Assembly (NCBI RefSeq): GCF_030249855.1
Contig: NZ_JANURN010000002.1
Span: 1-64,000, forward strand
Source: Helicobacter_B zhangjianzhongii
GTDB taxonomy: Bacteria > Campylobacterota > Campylobacteria > Campylobacterales > Helicobacteraceae
Direction: 5' to 3'
DNA length: 64,000 bases
The notes beneath the pieces were generated by a model. That model was given only the letters and a program-made list of their open reading frames with translations, searched no databases and had not been told where the DNA came from. Both the position numbers and the translations under genes were made by a program. This document shows, one piece after another, positions 25,751-34,136 of the stretch (positions within the stretch are counted from its first letter, which is position 1; each line of letters begins with the position of its first letter).

Positions 25751-25759
25751 TGCTAAAAT
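25751..25759 (+). promoter_or_regulatory. Probable extended -10 of the waaF-like gene
   Basis: TGCTAAAAT lies 32 bases upstream of the strong RBS AAAGGAG at 25791-25797. Confidence 0.45.
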
Positions 25760-25790
25760 TATCATTTAGCTAGGCACTAGCACAAGCCAC

Positions 25791-25805
25791 AAAGGAGAGC
25801 CCATA
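25791..25805 (+). promoter_or_regulatory. RBS pointing to an ATA codon as start of the waaF-like gene
   Basis: AAAGGAG is followed at normal spacing by ATA (25803-25805), in frame with the gene. It is not followed by ATG, GTG or TTG. The first ATG, at 25830, is 33 bases away and would delete the first beta strand (PIIIM before RLPNWLGD) that family members have. Confidence 0.6.
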
Positions 25806-25829
25806 AAGCCCACAAGCCCTATTATCATT

Positions 25830-27836
25830 ATGCGCCTGCCAAATTGGCTAGGTGATGGCGTGATGAGCACACCTTGTATAGAAATGCTCTTTACGCAGCT
25901 TCCTACCGCTAGGCTTTGTCTCATCGCGCCTAAGAGTATTTTGGAGCTTTTTAGCGCGGATTCTCGCATATATGCCTGCTTTGAGGACTCCACCAAGCAG
26001 GCAAAAAACCGCCTTAAAGCCACTTGGCAGCTAGGGCGTGCGATTAGAGCTAGGCTAGAGTGTGATGGGGGGATTGACATAGGCATAACCCTTACCAATC
26101 ACTTTTATAGCGCGTTGCTACTTTTTGCCGCTGGGACTAGGGTGCGAGTGGGCTATAAACGGGGGCTTGGGAATGTGTTTTTGACTCATAAGCTTGGGAG
26201 AGTTGGGGGGATTCATCAGGTGGAGAGTTATGTGCGGCTGATAGATTTGGCTTTGGGTGAGCAAGGGCGCGTTGGCTTTTTGGCTAAAAATGGCGATTGC
26301 TGCGGCGAGTCTGCGCTCATTACCACTCAAGGTAAATCCCTTGACTCGCCTTGCAAAGCCCCATTTTTAGCTCAAAAATCCTGCCGCGAGGATATGGAGC
26401 CAGAATCCCAAAATGGCGTTACAAGACAAGCTGAAAACAAAATCGGCGAGTGTGAAAAATCTCCCTTCTCGTCATTGCGAGCCGACAACGGCGGCGCGGC
26501 AATCCATAATAAAAAGACACAACCCCTAGAATCCACTTTTGAAAATAATGCTAACAAAACGCACAAAGTGACTCCTATTTTTGCTGCCGCAAAAAATATG
26601 GATTGCCACGCGGTGCAAGCGGTGCTTGCAATGACAGAAAAAGAAGCCGAAAATAAAAAAGTGGATTCTAGGAAAAACGCCCAAAGTGTGTTTGATAACC
26701 ACGCCGCAGGCGGTAGGATTTCTCTAAAGGAACACCAACAATGTCAAAGCGATTCTAGCCCGCAAGCTGAATCGCCCAAACAAAATGAGGATTTTGGGGA
26801 AAGCACCACCCACATCCCCCCACTCAAACTTCACACAAAGCCACTAGATTCTAGCAAGTCTCGCAAACACCTACGCATAGGGCTAAATCCGGGTGCAGCC
26901 TATGGCAGTGCGAAGTGCTGGGATAAGGAGCATTATGCGTGCGTGGGGGCGTATTTTGCGGCTATGGGGGCGGAGGTGGTGATCTATGGAGTGGAGGCAG
27001 ATAGGCAGCTAGCGGAAGCAATTATTACTTCAATAGATTCGGTCTTGGGTAGTCATTCCGCAGATTTAGCAAATTTTGAGGCAACCGCAGACCACAAGTC
27101 TAGCTCTGCCCCAAAACAAGCGAAGCGCAGTTTCTTTAGAAAATTTGCTAAAAACCACGAAAGCAATACCGCAATGCCTAGAATCTTTGAAGAAGAAAGC
27201 CGAGCGTCATTGCGAGACACTGCGCCAGCAGTGGCGCGGCAATCCACACATAACGCACAAAAAAGCAAAAAAGTAGATTCTAGTATGGATTCTAAAGAAA
27301 CATCGGCGCAGCCTAAGCGGTATCCCTTGTTTTGCGGCGGCGAGCCTGCGGTTACATACGCCCGAGTATGTGCCCTTGACTCACCTTGCAAAGCCCCATT
27401 TTTAGCTCAAAACAAGCAAAGCGAAGTTTCTTTAGAAAAGCCAACGCCCCAAACAAAAAAAGCCCAATCCACCAGCGCAAAGCCAACGCTAGAACAAACG
27501 CCAAAAATCATAAACGCTTGTGGCAAAACAACTATCCCCACCCTTCTCCAAGACCTCCAAGCCCTAGATCTTTTCATCACCAATGATAGCGGCTCTATGC
27601 ATATAGCAGCGGCATTAGGCGTGCCTATGGTAGCAATCTTTGGTCCTACAAATATGCGCGAGACTGCGCCGTGGCGTGCGCGAGACTGCGCCTTGCTCAA
27701 TCTCAATCTCCCTTGTGCGCCGTGCAAAAAGCGCGTATGTCCTTTGGGACATCATAAATGTATGAAAGACTTGCGCCCAGAGATGGTGATAGAAGCGGCT
27801 TTAGCGATACTGCATAAGCCAAAGCTTAGTAAATAA
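25830..27836 (+). CDS. waaF: ADP-heptose:LPS heptosyltransferase II with two repeat-derived insertions
   Basis: WaaF adds the second heptose to the LPS inner core. The N-terminal RLPNWLGDGVMSTP and KRGLGNVFLTHKLGRVGGIHQVESY are diagnostic. The C-terminal domain opens with RIGLNPGAAYGSAKCW and ends with ITNDSGSMHIAAALGVPMVAIFGPT, the donor site, followed by CPLGHHKCM. Family members have about 350 residues; this has 668. The excess comes from two repeat mosaics, at about residues 160-342 (before the C-terminal domain) and 403-556 (within it, before INACGKTTIPTLL). Both are stop-free. The real start is probably the ATA at 25803, giving nine more residues. The flavin reductase gene follows 9 bases later. 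Confidence 0.9.
   Translation: MRLPNWLGDGVMSTPCIEMLFTQLPTARLCLIAPKSILELFSADSRIYACFEDSTKQAKNRLKATWQLGRAIRARLECDGGIDIGITLTNHFYSALLLFAAGTRVRVGYKRGLGNVFLTHKLGRVGGIHQVESYVRLIDLALGEQGRVGFLAKNGDCCGESALITTQGKSLDSPCKAPFLAQKSCREDMEPESQNGVTRQAENKIGECEKSPFSSLRADNGGAAIHNKKTQPLESTFENNANKTHKVTPIFAAAKNMDCHAVQAVLAMTEKEAENKKVDSRKNAQSVFDNHAAGGRISLKEHQQCQSDSSPQAESPKQNEDFGESTTHIPPLKLHTKPLDSSKSRKHLRIGLNPGAAYGSAKCWDKEHYACVGAYFAAMGAEVVIYGVEADRQLAEAIITSIDSVLGSHSADLANFEATADHKSSSAPKQAKRSFFRKFAKNHESNTAMPRIFEEESRASLRDTAPAVARQSTHNAQKSKKVDSSMDSKETSAQPKRYPLFCGGEPAVTYARVCALDSPCKAPFLAQNKQSEVSLEKPTPQTKKAQSTSAKPTLEQTPKIINACGKTTIPTLLQDLQALDLFITNDSGSMHIAAALGVPMVAIFGPTNMRETAPWRARDCALLNLNLPCAPCKKRVCPLGHHKCMKDLRPEMVIEAALAILHKPKLSK
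26320..26855 (+). repeat. In-frame repeat mosaic 1 inside waaF
   Basis: The modules are CTTGACTCGCCTTGCAAAGC near 26340, the GAGTGTGAAAAATC module near 26447, a palindromic unit near 26470-26505, CTAGAATCCACTTTT near 26527, a palindromic-unit variant near 26600-26635, AAAAAAGTGGATTCTAGG near 26656, and GCCGCAGGCGGTAGG near 26703. It joins the two Rossmann domains of WaaF. Confidence 0.85.
27035..27500 (+). repeat. In-frame repeat mosaic 2 inside waaF
   Basis: A TCGGTCTTGGGTAGTCAT module near 27039 is shared with murJ (62263). AAACAAGCGAAGCGCAG modules are near 27113 and 27412, a palindromic unit near 27208-27246, and TCTAAAGAAACATCGGC near 27291. CTTGACTCACCTTGCAAAGC near 27376 nearly repeats the module of mosaic 1. 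Confidence 0.85.
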
Positions 27837-27845
27837 GGAGGATCT

Positions 27846-28430
27846 ATGCTACTTGATTTTGCTACACAAGGGGCTTTGACCAAATATCGTATCCTTAGCA
27901 ACACCATAACCCCGCGCCCAATCGCGTGGATTAGCACCATTAGCCACAATGCCACGCTAAATCTCGCGCCTTTTAGCTTTTTTAGCGTGGTAAGCTCTAA
28001 TCCTGTGATTTTTAGTCTGTGTATAGGCACAAAATCTAATGGCGAGCAGAAGGACACCTTGCGCAATCTCCTAGCTACAAAAAAGGCTACGATCAATCTT
28101 GTGATGGTGGATTTCCTCCCGCTGCTAGAGTCTAGCTCCCAAGAGCTGCCTTATGAGAGAAGTGAGGCAAGTGCCTTTGATATTAGCCTGCAAGCTGTGC
28201 ATACACAATACCCCCCAATCGCCCAAGGCGTGAAGGTGGCGTATTTTTGCGATTTGGTAGAGACAAAGAGCTTTGGCGGGAGTGATACTAGCGTGTTTCT
28301 AGAGGCAAAGGGCTGCTTTATTGATGATGTGATTTATAGAGAGGATCTGCGGTTTTTGCCGCCGCATTTGGGGCGTGTGGGGAAGTATTATTTGCAAGTA
28401 AGTGAGCTAATCGACCCTAAAAAGCCCTAA
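27846..28430 (+). CDS. Flavin reductase-like protein (DIM6/NTAB family)
   Basis: The 194-residue protein has the split-barrel FMN-binding fold. TPRPIAWISTIS, NLAPFSFFSVVSSNPVIFSL and KDTLRNLLATKKATINLV are the family blocks that hold FMN. Members reduce flavins or flavin-like substrates with NAD(P)H. It could supply reduced FMN to the two luciferase-like monooxygenases at 44-48 kb, but it is not in their operon, so this is only a possibility. RBS AAGGAGG is at 27835-27841, overlapping the waaF stop, so the two are probably co-transcribed. Confidence 0.9.
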   Translation: MLLDFATQGALTKYRILSNTITPRPIAWISTISHNATLNLAPFSFFSVVSSNPVIFSLCIGTKSNGEQKDTLRNLLATKKATINLVMVDFLPLLESSSQELPYERSEASAFDISLQAVHTQYPPIAQGVKVAYFCDLVETKSFGGSDTSVFLEAKGCFIDDVIYREDLRFLPPHLGRVGKYYLQVSELIDPKKP

Positions 28431-28663
28431 GGCGTTTTGGCTTTGGGCTTTAAAGGCTAGAGTGGCGTGCAAAAGCTTGCAAGTGAAAACCACGATCTAG
28501 CCCGCAAGCTGAATCCTTGTCAAAAGTGGATTCTAGGGGGCTTGGCGGTTTTTTGTATGGATTGCCACGCCGACAAGTCGGCTCGCAATGACAGACAAGG
28601 CGCATTGTGTGAAAAAGTGGATTCTAGGGGGTTTGGCGTGTTGTGCCTTAGCACTTTGTCGTG
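28431..28663. repeat. Intergenic repeat mosaic between flavin reductase and cmoA
   Basis: The 233-base gap between convergent genes holds AAAAGTGGATTCTAGGGGG twice (near 28523 and 28612) and a palindromic unit at about 28557-28594. No gene is visible. Confidence 0.8.
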
Positions 28664-29365
28664 TTATTTGACTGCGATAAATGTCGCAAAATTGACCCAC
28701 TTAAATAGCACTTCCACGCTAGCAAACCCCGCATCTTTGAGCAGGGCAAGATTTTCTTCTAAGCTATATGGCACAAGCACATTTTCTAGGGCTTCTCTTT
28801 TAGCGGCGATCTCGCTTTTGGTGTAGCCATTGCGGGCTTTGTATTGATGATAGTAGGAGATCATTTGCGCATCTAAGTGCGGACTATGGCTTATGGTCTT
28901 CTCGCTAAGGATCAGCACGCCGCTGGATTCTAGGGCATTATAGAGCCTAGCAAGCAGTTTGGCACGCAGAGGTGGGCGGATAAACTGCAAGGTGTAATTA
29001 GCGATGAAGCCTTGCGCATTTTCGTATGGGAAGTCCATAATATCCGCACACATAAAGCAAATATCCGCATTATAGGCGTTTGCCTTGCGCGTGGCTTGAT
29101 CAATCATCGCTTGAGAGCTATCTAGCCCTATTAGCTCGCCGCTTACTTGCTCTCTTAGGGCTAGTAGGGTGTTGCCCGTGGAGCAGCCTAGATCATAGAT
29201 CCTGCCCTGCCTAGCAAAGGTGGATAAAAAGTCGATACACAGCTGTTGCGTGTCTTTGTAGTAGGGGATCGATCGAGCAAGCATATCATCAAACACGCTT
29301 GCGACTTCATCGTTGAATGTGAATTTCTGCTCTTTTTTGCTTTGAAATATTCTATCTTTTGCCAT
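28664..29365 (-). CDS. cmoA: Carboxy-S-adenosyl-L-methionine synthase
   Basis: CmoA makes carboxy-SAM from SAM and prephenate for the cmo5U modification at tRNA position 34. The protein begins MAKDRIFQSKKEQKFTFND, close to other CmoA. Motif I is IYDLGCSTGNTL, followed by GLDSSQAMIDQA and the characteristic IANYTLQFI. ISYYHQYKARNGYTKSEIA near the C-terminus binds the substrate. ATG 29365 is favoured over the TTG at 29377 because GGAG then lies at normal distance. CmoB, its usual partner, is not visible here. Confidence 0.93.
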   Translation of the reverse strand: MAKDRIFQSKKEQKFTFNDEVASVFDDMLARSIPYYKDTQQLCIDFLSTFARQGRIYDLGCSTGNTLLALREQVSGELIGLDSSQAMIDQATRKANAYNADICFMCADIMDFPYENAQGFIANYTLQFIRPPLRAKLLARLYNALESSGVLILSEKTISHSPHLDAQMISYYHQYKARNGYTKSEIAAKREALENVLVPYSLEENLALLKDAGFASVEVLFKWVNFATFIAVK

Positions 29366-29433
29366 TATTGTCTCCAAAGTCGTGATTATACAAGCAAAAC
29401 TTATTGCGCCACTTTAATTATGGAAGTTTTAAG

Positions 29434-29439
29434 TATAAT
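29434..29439 (+). promoter_or_regulatory. -10 element of tpiA-lpxD
   Basis: TATAAT lies 34 bases before the chosen tpiA start in the divergent gap with cmoA. Confidence 0.6.
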
Positions 29440-29473
29440 GCAGAGCTACATTCTAGGATTTCAAAGGCTTTGT

Positions 29474-30187
29474 ATGCAGTTTATGGCAAATTTTAAATGC
29501 AACCACACTGCGCACTCTGTGCAGGAGTATTTCACCACCTTAGGCGCACTAGGATTCTCGCAGGAGTTTTTGCGTGAGAATGAGCTAGTGTTTTTCCCAC
29601 AGGCTCTAAGCCTTCAAGCTTCTAAAGACTTCGCGCCTTTTGGGGAGATCGGCGTGCAAAACGCCTATCCAGCGTATAGCGGGGCTTTCACAGGGGAGAT
29701 CGGCGTGCAAGCTCTCGAGTCTATGGGGGTGCGCACGATACTTATCGGGCATAGTGAGCGGCGTGTTTTGCTTAATGAGTCCCAAGAGTTCATCGCAGAG
29801 AAGTTTGCGTTTTTCGCTAGGCTTGGGTTTTTTATCGTGTATTGTGTGGGCGAGCCTTTGAGCGTGCGCAAGCAGGGGGAAAAAGCGGTGCAAGAGTATT
29901 TGCAAGCGCAGTTTGCAGGCATAGATGTAGAATCCACTCGCGTAAGCGTGGCGTATGAGCCTATCTGGGCGATTGGCACGGGTAGAAGTGCTAGTGTGCA
30001 AGAAATCGCCCAAACACACGCATTTTTACGCACCCTAGTCCAGAATCCACTTTTATACGGCGGCAGTGTGAATGCTAGCAATGCCAAAGAGATCCTATCA
30101 ATCCCCAATGTCAATGGCGTGCTAGTAGGCAGCGCATCATTAGATGCAAAAAGCTTTTATGCTATCACGCAAAGCGTGCTTGCGTAG
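29474..30187 (+). CDS. tpiA: Triosephosphate isomerase
   Basis: The enzyme interconverts dihydroxyacetone phosphate and glyceraldehyde 3-phosphate. MANFKCN is the N-terminal strand with the substrate Asn and Lys. IGHSERR holds the catalytic His, and VAYEPIWAIGTG the catalytic Glu with the flexible loop. LLYGGSVN and LVGSAS bind phosphate. The start at ATG 29474 (MQFMANFK) has AAAGG 7 bases upstream and gives 237 residues, the normal length for Helicobacter. The longer frame from 29246 would cover the promoter and the divergent cmoA start. lpxD follows 14 bases downstream. Confidence 0.96.
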   Translation: MQFMANFKCNHTAHSVQEYFTTLGALGFSQEFLRENELVFFPQALSLQASKDFAPFGEIGVQNAYPAYSGAFTGEIGVQALESMGVRTILIGHSERRVLLNESQEFIAEKFAFFARLGFFIVYCVGEPLSVRKQGEKAVQEYLQAQFAGIDVESTRVSVAYEPIWAIGTGRSASVQEIAQTHAFLRTLVQNPLLYGGSVNASNAKEILSIPNVNGVLVGSASLDAKSFYAITQSVLA

Positions 30188-30201
30188 TGTAAAGGAGTAG
30201 T

Positions 30202-31218
30202 ATGGAGCCGATATATCTTTCTTCAATCATTGATATGCTTGGGATCACAAATCCTATCACAAGGGATTTCCCCATAGCCTCTCTAACGCCCCTAGAGCAA
30301 GGCGGAAGTGAGGATATAAGCTATATTGATCAGCCTAAGTATTTTGCCTTGCTATCTAGCTCACAAGTGGGCGCGGTGCTAGTGCGTGAGCGCGATTATC
30401 TCGCGCATAAAGAGCTTTTCCCACCTCATATCCAAGCCCTTTTTGTCCCAAATCCACATCTAGCTTTCGCCAAGCTCTCCCAATGCTTTGCTATAAGTGA
30501 ATTTGCCAATCCTTTAGAGCCCACACTCTATGACCCAAGCAAGCCCACAGACTCCCAAAGTGCGCATATCCACCCAAGTGCGCAGATTATGCAGGGTGTG
30601 CATATCGGCGATGGCGTGCATATCGGTGCTAGGACTTGCATAATGCCCGGTGTTGTCCTAAGCGATGGCGTGCATATCGGCGATGATTGCAAAATCTATC
30701 CTAATGTCGTCATCTATCGCCAGAGCATTATCGGCGATCGTGTCAATATCCACGCAGGCAGCGTGATCGGCAGCGATGGCTTTGGCTATGCGCATACAGA
30801 TTCTGGGGAGCATTGCAAGATCGAGCATAATGGCATTGTAAAAATCGGCGATGATGTAGAGATCGGCGCGAGCGTTACCATTGATCGCGCAGTATTTGGG
30901 GTAACGATGATTAAGCGCGGTAGCAAAATCGATAATCTCGTGCAAATCGGGCATAACTGCATAATCGGCGAGAACTCCTTGCTTGTCTCACAAGTGGGGC
31001 TTGCTGGCTCTACCACCACAGGGCGCAATGTGATAATGGGCGGACAAGCAGGCACAGGAGGGCATATACACATTGGCGATTTTGTGCAGATAGCTGGGCG
31101 TGGGGCTGTGGGGAAAAATCTCCCCCCACACACCAAGTGGGGCGGACACCCGCTTATGCCGCTTGATGAGTGGATGAAGTTTTATGTCTCGCTAAGAAGA
31201 ATGCTGAAAAAATCATAA
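30202..31218 (+). CDS. lpxD: UDP-3-O-acylglucosamine N-acyltransferase
   Basis: LpxD transfers the second hydroxyacyl chain from acyl carrier protein to the lipid A precursor. The N-terminal uridine-binding domain has the variable FALLSSSQVGAVLVRERDY region. The left-handed beta helix is a run of hexapeptide repeats from about residue 112 (IHPSAQIMQGVHIGDGVHIG). The catalytic His is in QIGHNCIIGENS. A C-terminal helix ends the protein, 338 residues. RBS AAAGGAG. It is co-transcribed with tpiA. Confidence 0.96.
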   Translation: MEPIYLSSIIDMLGITNPITRDFPIASLTPLEQGGSEDISYIDQPKYFALLSSSQVGAVLVRERDYLAHKELFPPHIQALFVPNPHLAFAKLSQCFAISEFANPLEPTLYDPSKPTDSQSAHIHPSAQIMQGVHIGDGVHIGARTCIMPGVVLSDGVHIGDDCKIYPNVVIYRQSIIGDRVNIHAGSVIGSDGFGYAHTDSGEHCKIEHNGIVKIGDDVEIGASVTIDRAVFGVTMIKRGSKIDNLVQIGHNCIIGENSLLVSQVGLAGSTTTGRNVIMGGQAGTGGHIHIGDFVQIAGRGAVGKNLPPHTKWGGHPLMPLDEWMKFYVSLRRMLKKS

Positions 31219-31284
31219 TTCTAAAGTGCAAAGCCTAGCTAGATCTAGCTAGCAGTAATGATTGTGGATTCTAGCGGGGCGGAT

Positions 31285-34011
31285 CTAGTGAGATGATTTG
31301 CGTGCTTTGAGAAACTGCTCTCGCAAGGCGATGAGCGATTGCTCTGTGGAGGTGGATTCTAGCCATTTGGCAAACTCTTGTGTAAGCGGGCTTTTGAGCT
31401 TGGCGATAAGATTGTGGCGCGATTTTGTGCTAGGGGATTCTAGGAGATTGCGCAAGTGCTTCCAGCCTTGATAATATGGGAGCTTGATTTTAAGCATAAA
31501 GCCTGCGCTATCTTCTAGCACAAAGCCCTCAATAAAGCCATCTTCCCTAGCCCCACTGCCCAAAAGCCTAGAATCTTTTGCGTGTGGCGACTCATCGCTA
31601 GGCAGTTGATCGTGCTTGCGCAAAAACTCCATAAACTCCTCCCAGCACGCGATACTGCCTACTTGCTCTTTAACCCTAAAGCCAAATCTAGCCCCTAGTG
31701 CGCAGAGCTCATCATAAGGTAGCTTGGCAAGATTTGGGGTGTTGTAGATGGCATCAAGCAAGATGACTTGCGGCGTGCTATAAGCGATGATATGGGGGTC
31801 TTTGCTAGGCTCTATTATCTCAAACACTAAGCTTAGATTCTGGTCTTTTAGATAGGTGGCAAGAGTGGATTCTAGGGACTCTTTGGTGCTTTGGATCGTG
31901 CGTGCGTGGTGAGCTAGGTGGCTATCAATAAGCTCGCGCATAATTGTGGCATAGGGGCTTAGGGCATCGGATTTTGAAGTGATGAAGAGCTTGCTTTCTG
32001 GCGTTGCGTTGGAGGATTGAGCTTCTCTAAAGACCCCGCCTTGCACCGCTTTGTTTGTTTGCTCATCGCAAAAGCAAGGCGCAGTTTCTTTAGTAATCTT
32101 AGAATCCTTTGCCTGCTCGTGTGGATTCTGGGCGTTGCTAGAATCCACTTTTTTGCTGTCATTGTGAGATATTGTGCTAGCAGTGGCGTGGCAATCCATA
32201 GAATCCGCGTTTGCAAAAGTGGATTCTAGGCAATAAGCACTAACACCACTCATTATGCCTAGGAAGCCATTTTCTTTGATATAGACTTGCACAGGGTAGG
32301 AGAGATGCTCTTGCAAAGATTCTAGCGAGGATTCTTCTCTCTCATAGAGGTTGAAGAATTTATCATAACTTCGCGCTACGATTTTATAGGCGTGCGTGTC
32401 GATAAAGAGCCCGCGTGCCTTACAAGTGAGCGTGCTCCACTTTTTGTGATAAAAGACTTCTTTTGTGAAATTAAAGCTTGAGATGGGACCAAAGCTTTTT
32501 TCTTTGATTAAGGGGCTTTTGCGTAGCTTTTCTACAAGGCTGTGGATTTTCCTAGCATTGTGCCTAGCATTTAGGCGGTGTGCTAGGGCAGGGTCTTTGC
32601 TATTTTGTAAGTAAATTTCGCAAAAATCTCCTAGCACAAGCCCTAGTAGATCCCCGCTAAGCGCGGATTGTAGATTGTGCTTTGCTGGGACTTTGGTATG
32701 CAGTGATATAGGTAGCCTAGAGTGGCGCAAGATACACGCACGCAAGCACCCCCCAAACTCCACGCCTCCTTCTAGGGCGAAGCTGCGCTCATAGACACGC
32801 ACGCCGTGCTTTTCTCTATTGCGATGACCAAAGACTTGATAAGTGCTAGAGTCTGTCGTTTTGGCAAAATTTCGCGCACAGCTTTGCATATCTTCATAAT
32901 CTCCACTGCCATAGATAAGCTGCCTTGTGCCAATGAGCAAGAGATTTTCCGGCAAGGTGGGTAAGCCTCCGTGCGTGCATAGCACTTGTTTATTATCAAA
33001 GCTATAGTAAGCGCATTGCCGTAGTCTGGCATAAAGGCGGTGCGTATCTTTGGGGCTAAGTCCTGCTTGCTCTAAATCTTTCACACTAAAGGTGCTAAAT
33101 TCATTATCCCCTAGCTCCTCTTTGCCCCATTTTTGCAGCCATCGCTCGTGATTGCCTTCAAGTAGGCAGATATTGCGCTCTTCCATAATCGCTAGCAGCA
33201 GAGCCACGACCTCTCCGCTACCCACGCCCCTATCGATATAATCTCCTAGGAATATATAGTAGGAAGTGGGGTGGAAGAGTTGTAGGCAGATTTCTTTGGC
33301 GAAGTTGCTTTGGCGCAAGGCATTTAGTGCTTGCTGCTTTGTGCGATAGGGTGGGGTGCGTGCTTCTAGGATAAAGCTATATAGCAAGTATTCTATGACA
33401 CTTTCAATGCAGCCGTGTATATCGCCTATGTGGTGGATAGCGGTATAGGCGTTTAAATCAATGGGCTTTAGGCACAAATGCTCAAAAGCGGATTCTGGCT
33501 TTAGCAGTGTGTAGCGCGAGGGAAGGACAGGGGAGTCTTGCAGTCTTTTTGCCATAGATTCTAGGATAGATTCTGGCACGGCTTTGTGGCTAGCTGTCAG
33601 GCTTCTTGCATAATTGCGCTTTTTGACTATCTCTAGGCTCACATCGCTAAAATCTAGCACAAAAATGCGGTAGCGATAGCTCTGGGCTAGGCTCTCATAC
33701 GCGCGCAAGGCTTGCAAGCTTGTATGCGTGGCATCGATTATAGTGAAGTCTCCCCTAGCCATTCTTAGCTCTAAAAGCTCAAAGAGCATTTTCCATACGC
33801 GCTTGTCGTTTGCCTGATTGATTATATAGCTAGAATCCACTTTTTGCGTGGGGCTAGCGTGGAGGGTGTTTGGCGTAGGTAGCATAATCGGCGCACTTGC
33901 CATAAGCCGCAAGCAATCTGGACTTAGCGCGTAGGGGTGGAGATTATGCTCGCGTAGCCAAGAGCTTTTCCCACTTGCTGGAAGCCCACGCATAAGAAGA
34001 AGTGTGCGCAT
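31285..34011 (-). CDS. RNA repair protein: polynucleotide kinase, calcineurin-like phosphatase and Rnl1-like ligase
   Basis: Three domains lie in one 908-residue chain. Residues 1-170 form a P-loop kinase (GLPASGKSS, 9-17) of the T4 polynucleotide kinase type. Residues 190-430 form a metallophosphatase with GDIHG (196-200), GDYIDRG (256-262) and GNHE (286-289). Residues 450-908 form a nucleotidyltransferase ligase: CKARGLF, ARSYDKFFNLYE, then the adenylation motif KENG with Lys579. Later motifs are VFEIIEPSKDPHIIAYS, EGFVLED and LKIKLPYYQGWK. The order matches bacterial Pnkp, while the ARG-KFFN-KENG spacing recalls T4 Rnl1. Residues about 595-677 are a repeat mosaic placed just after the catalytic Lys. 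It probably heals and seals cut RNA, such as nuclease-damaged tRNA. No Hen1 gene is adjacent. Confidence 0.85.
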   Translation of the reverse strand: MRTLLLMRGLPASGKSSWLREHNLHPYALSPDCLRLMASAPIMLPTPNTLHASPTQKVDSSYIINQANDKRVWKMLFELLELRMARGDFTIIDATHTSLQALRAYESLAQSYRYRIFVLDFSDVSLEIVKKRNYARSLTASHKAVPESILESMAKRLQDSPVLPSRYTLLKPESAFEHLCLKPIDLNAYTAIHHIGDIHGCIESVIEYLLYSFILEARTPPYRTKQQALNALRQSNFAKEICLQLFHPTSYYIFLGDYIDRGVGSGEVVALLLAIMEERNICLLEGNHERWLQKWGKEELGDNEFSTFSVKDLEQAGLSPKDTHRLYARLRQCAYYSFDNKQVLCTHGGLPTLPENLLLIGTRQLIYGSGDYEDMQSCARNFAKTTDSSTYQVFGHRNREKHGVRVYERSFALEGGVEFGGCLRACILRHSRLPISLHTKVPAKHNLQSALSGDLLGLVLGDFCEIYLQNSKDPALAHRLNARHNARKIHSLVEKLRKSPLIKEKSFGPISSFNFTKEVFYHKKWSTLTCKARGLFIDTHAYKIVARSYDKFFNLYEREESSLESLQEHLSYPVQVYIKENGFLGIMSGVSAYCLESTFANADSMDCHATASTISHNDSKKVDSSNAQNPHEQAKDSKITKETAPCFCDEQTNKAVQGGVFREAQSSNATPESKLFITSKSDALSPYATIMRELIDSHLAHHARTIQSTKESLESTLATYLKDQNLSLVFEIIEPSKDPHIIAYSTPQVILLDAIYNTPNLAKLPYDELCALGARFGFRVKEQVGSIACWEEFMEFLRKHDQLPSDESPHAKDSRLLGSGAREDGFIEGFVLEDSAGFMLKIKLPYYQGWKHLRNLLESPSTKSRHNLIAKLKSPLTQEFAKWLESTSTEQSLIALREQFLKARKSSH
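31975..32235 (-). repeat. In-frame repeat mosaic inside the RNA ligase domain
   Basis: On the minus strand the order is the core CTAGAATCCACTTTT near 32216-32230, a palindromic unit near 32158-32200 (read as MDCHATASTISHND), an AAAAAGTGGATTCTAG near 32138, and modules that read KITKETAPCFCDEQ. The insert lies between ligase motif I and the next conserved strand. Confidence 0.85.
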
Positions 34012-34055
34012 AAAAATCCTTCACTCTAAGTAAAATCGCTAAGATAAATTAAGAA

Positions 34056-34132
34056 TGGTGGATCTTGTAGGACTTGAACCTACGACCAATCGGTTATGAG
34101 CCGAGTGCTCTGACCAGCTGAGCTAAAGATCC
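34056..34132 (-). tRNA. tRNA with CAT anticodon (elongator Met or Ile2)
   Basis: A 77-nt cloverleaf lies on the minus strand. The acceptor stem GGATCTT/AAGATCC is perfect, the D arm starts TAGCTCAGCTGG, the anticodon loop is CTCATAA and the T arm is GTAGG-TTCAAGT-CCTAC. The 3' CCA is encoded. The CAT anticodon fits elongator Met or the lysidine-modified Ile2. The TTGGTCG variable region and T arm look closer to Ile2 of other bacteria, but I cannot decide. It lies 4 bases after the rodA stop. I see no integrase or attachment-site duplication beside it. Confidence 0.95.
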
Positions 34133-34136
34133 GTGA

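Noticed and set aside
29246..29473. 76-residue N-terminal extension of triosephosphate isomerase
   Set aside because: It overlaps the divergent cmoA start and the tpiA promoter, and the family N-terminus coincides with ATG 29474.
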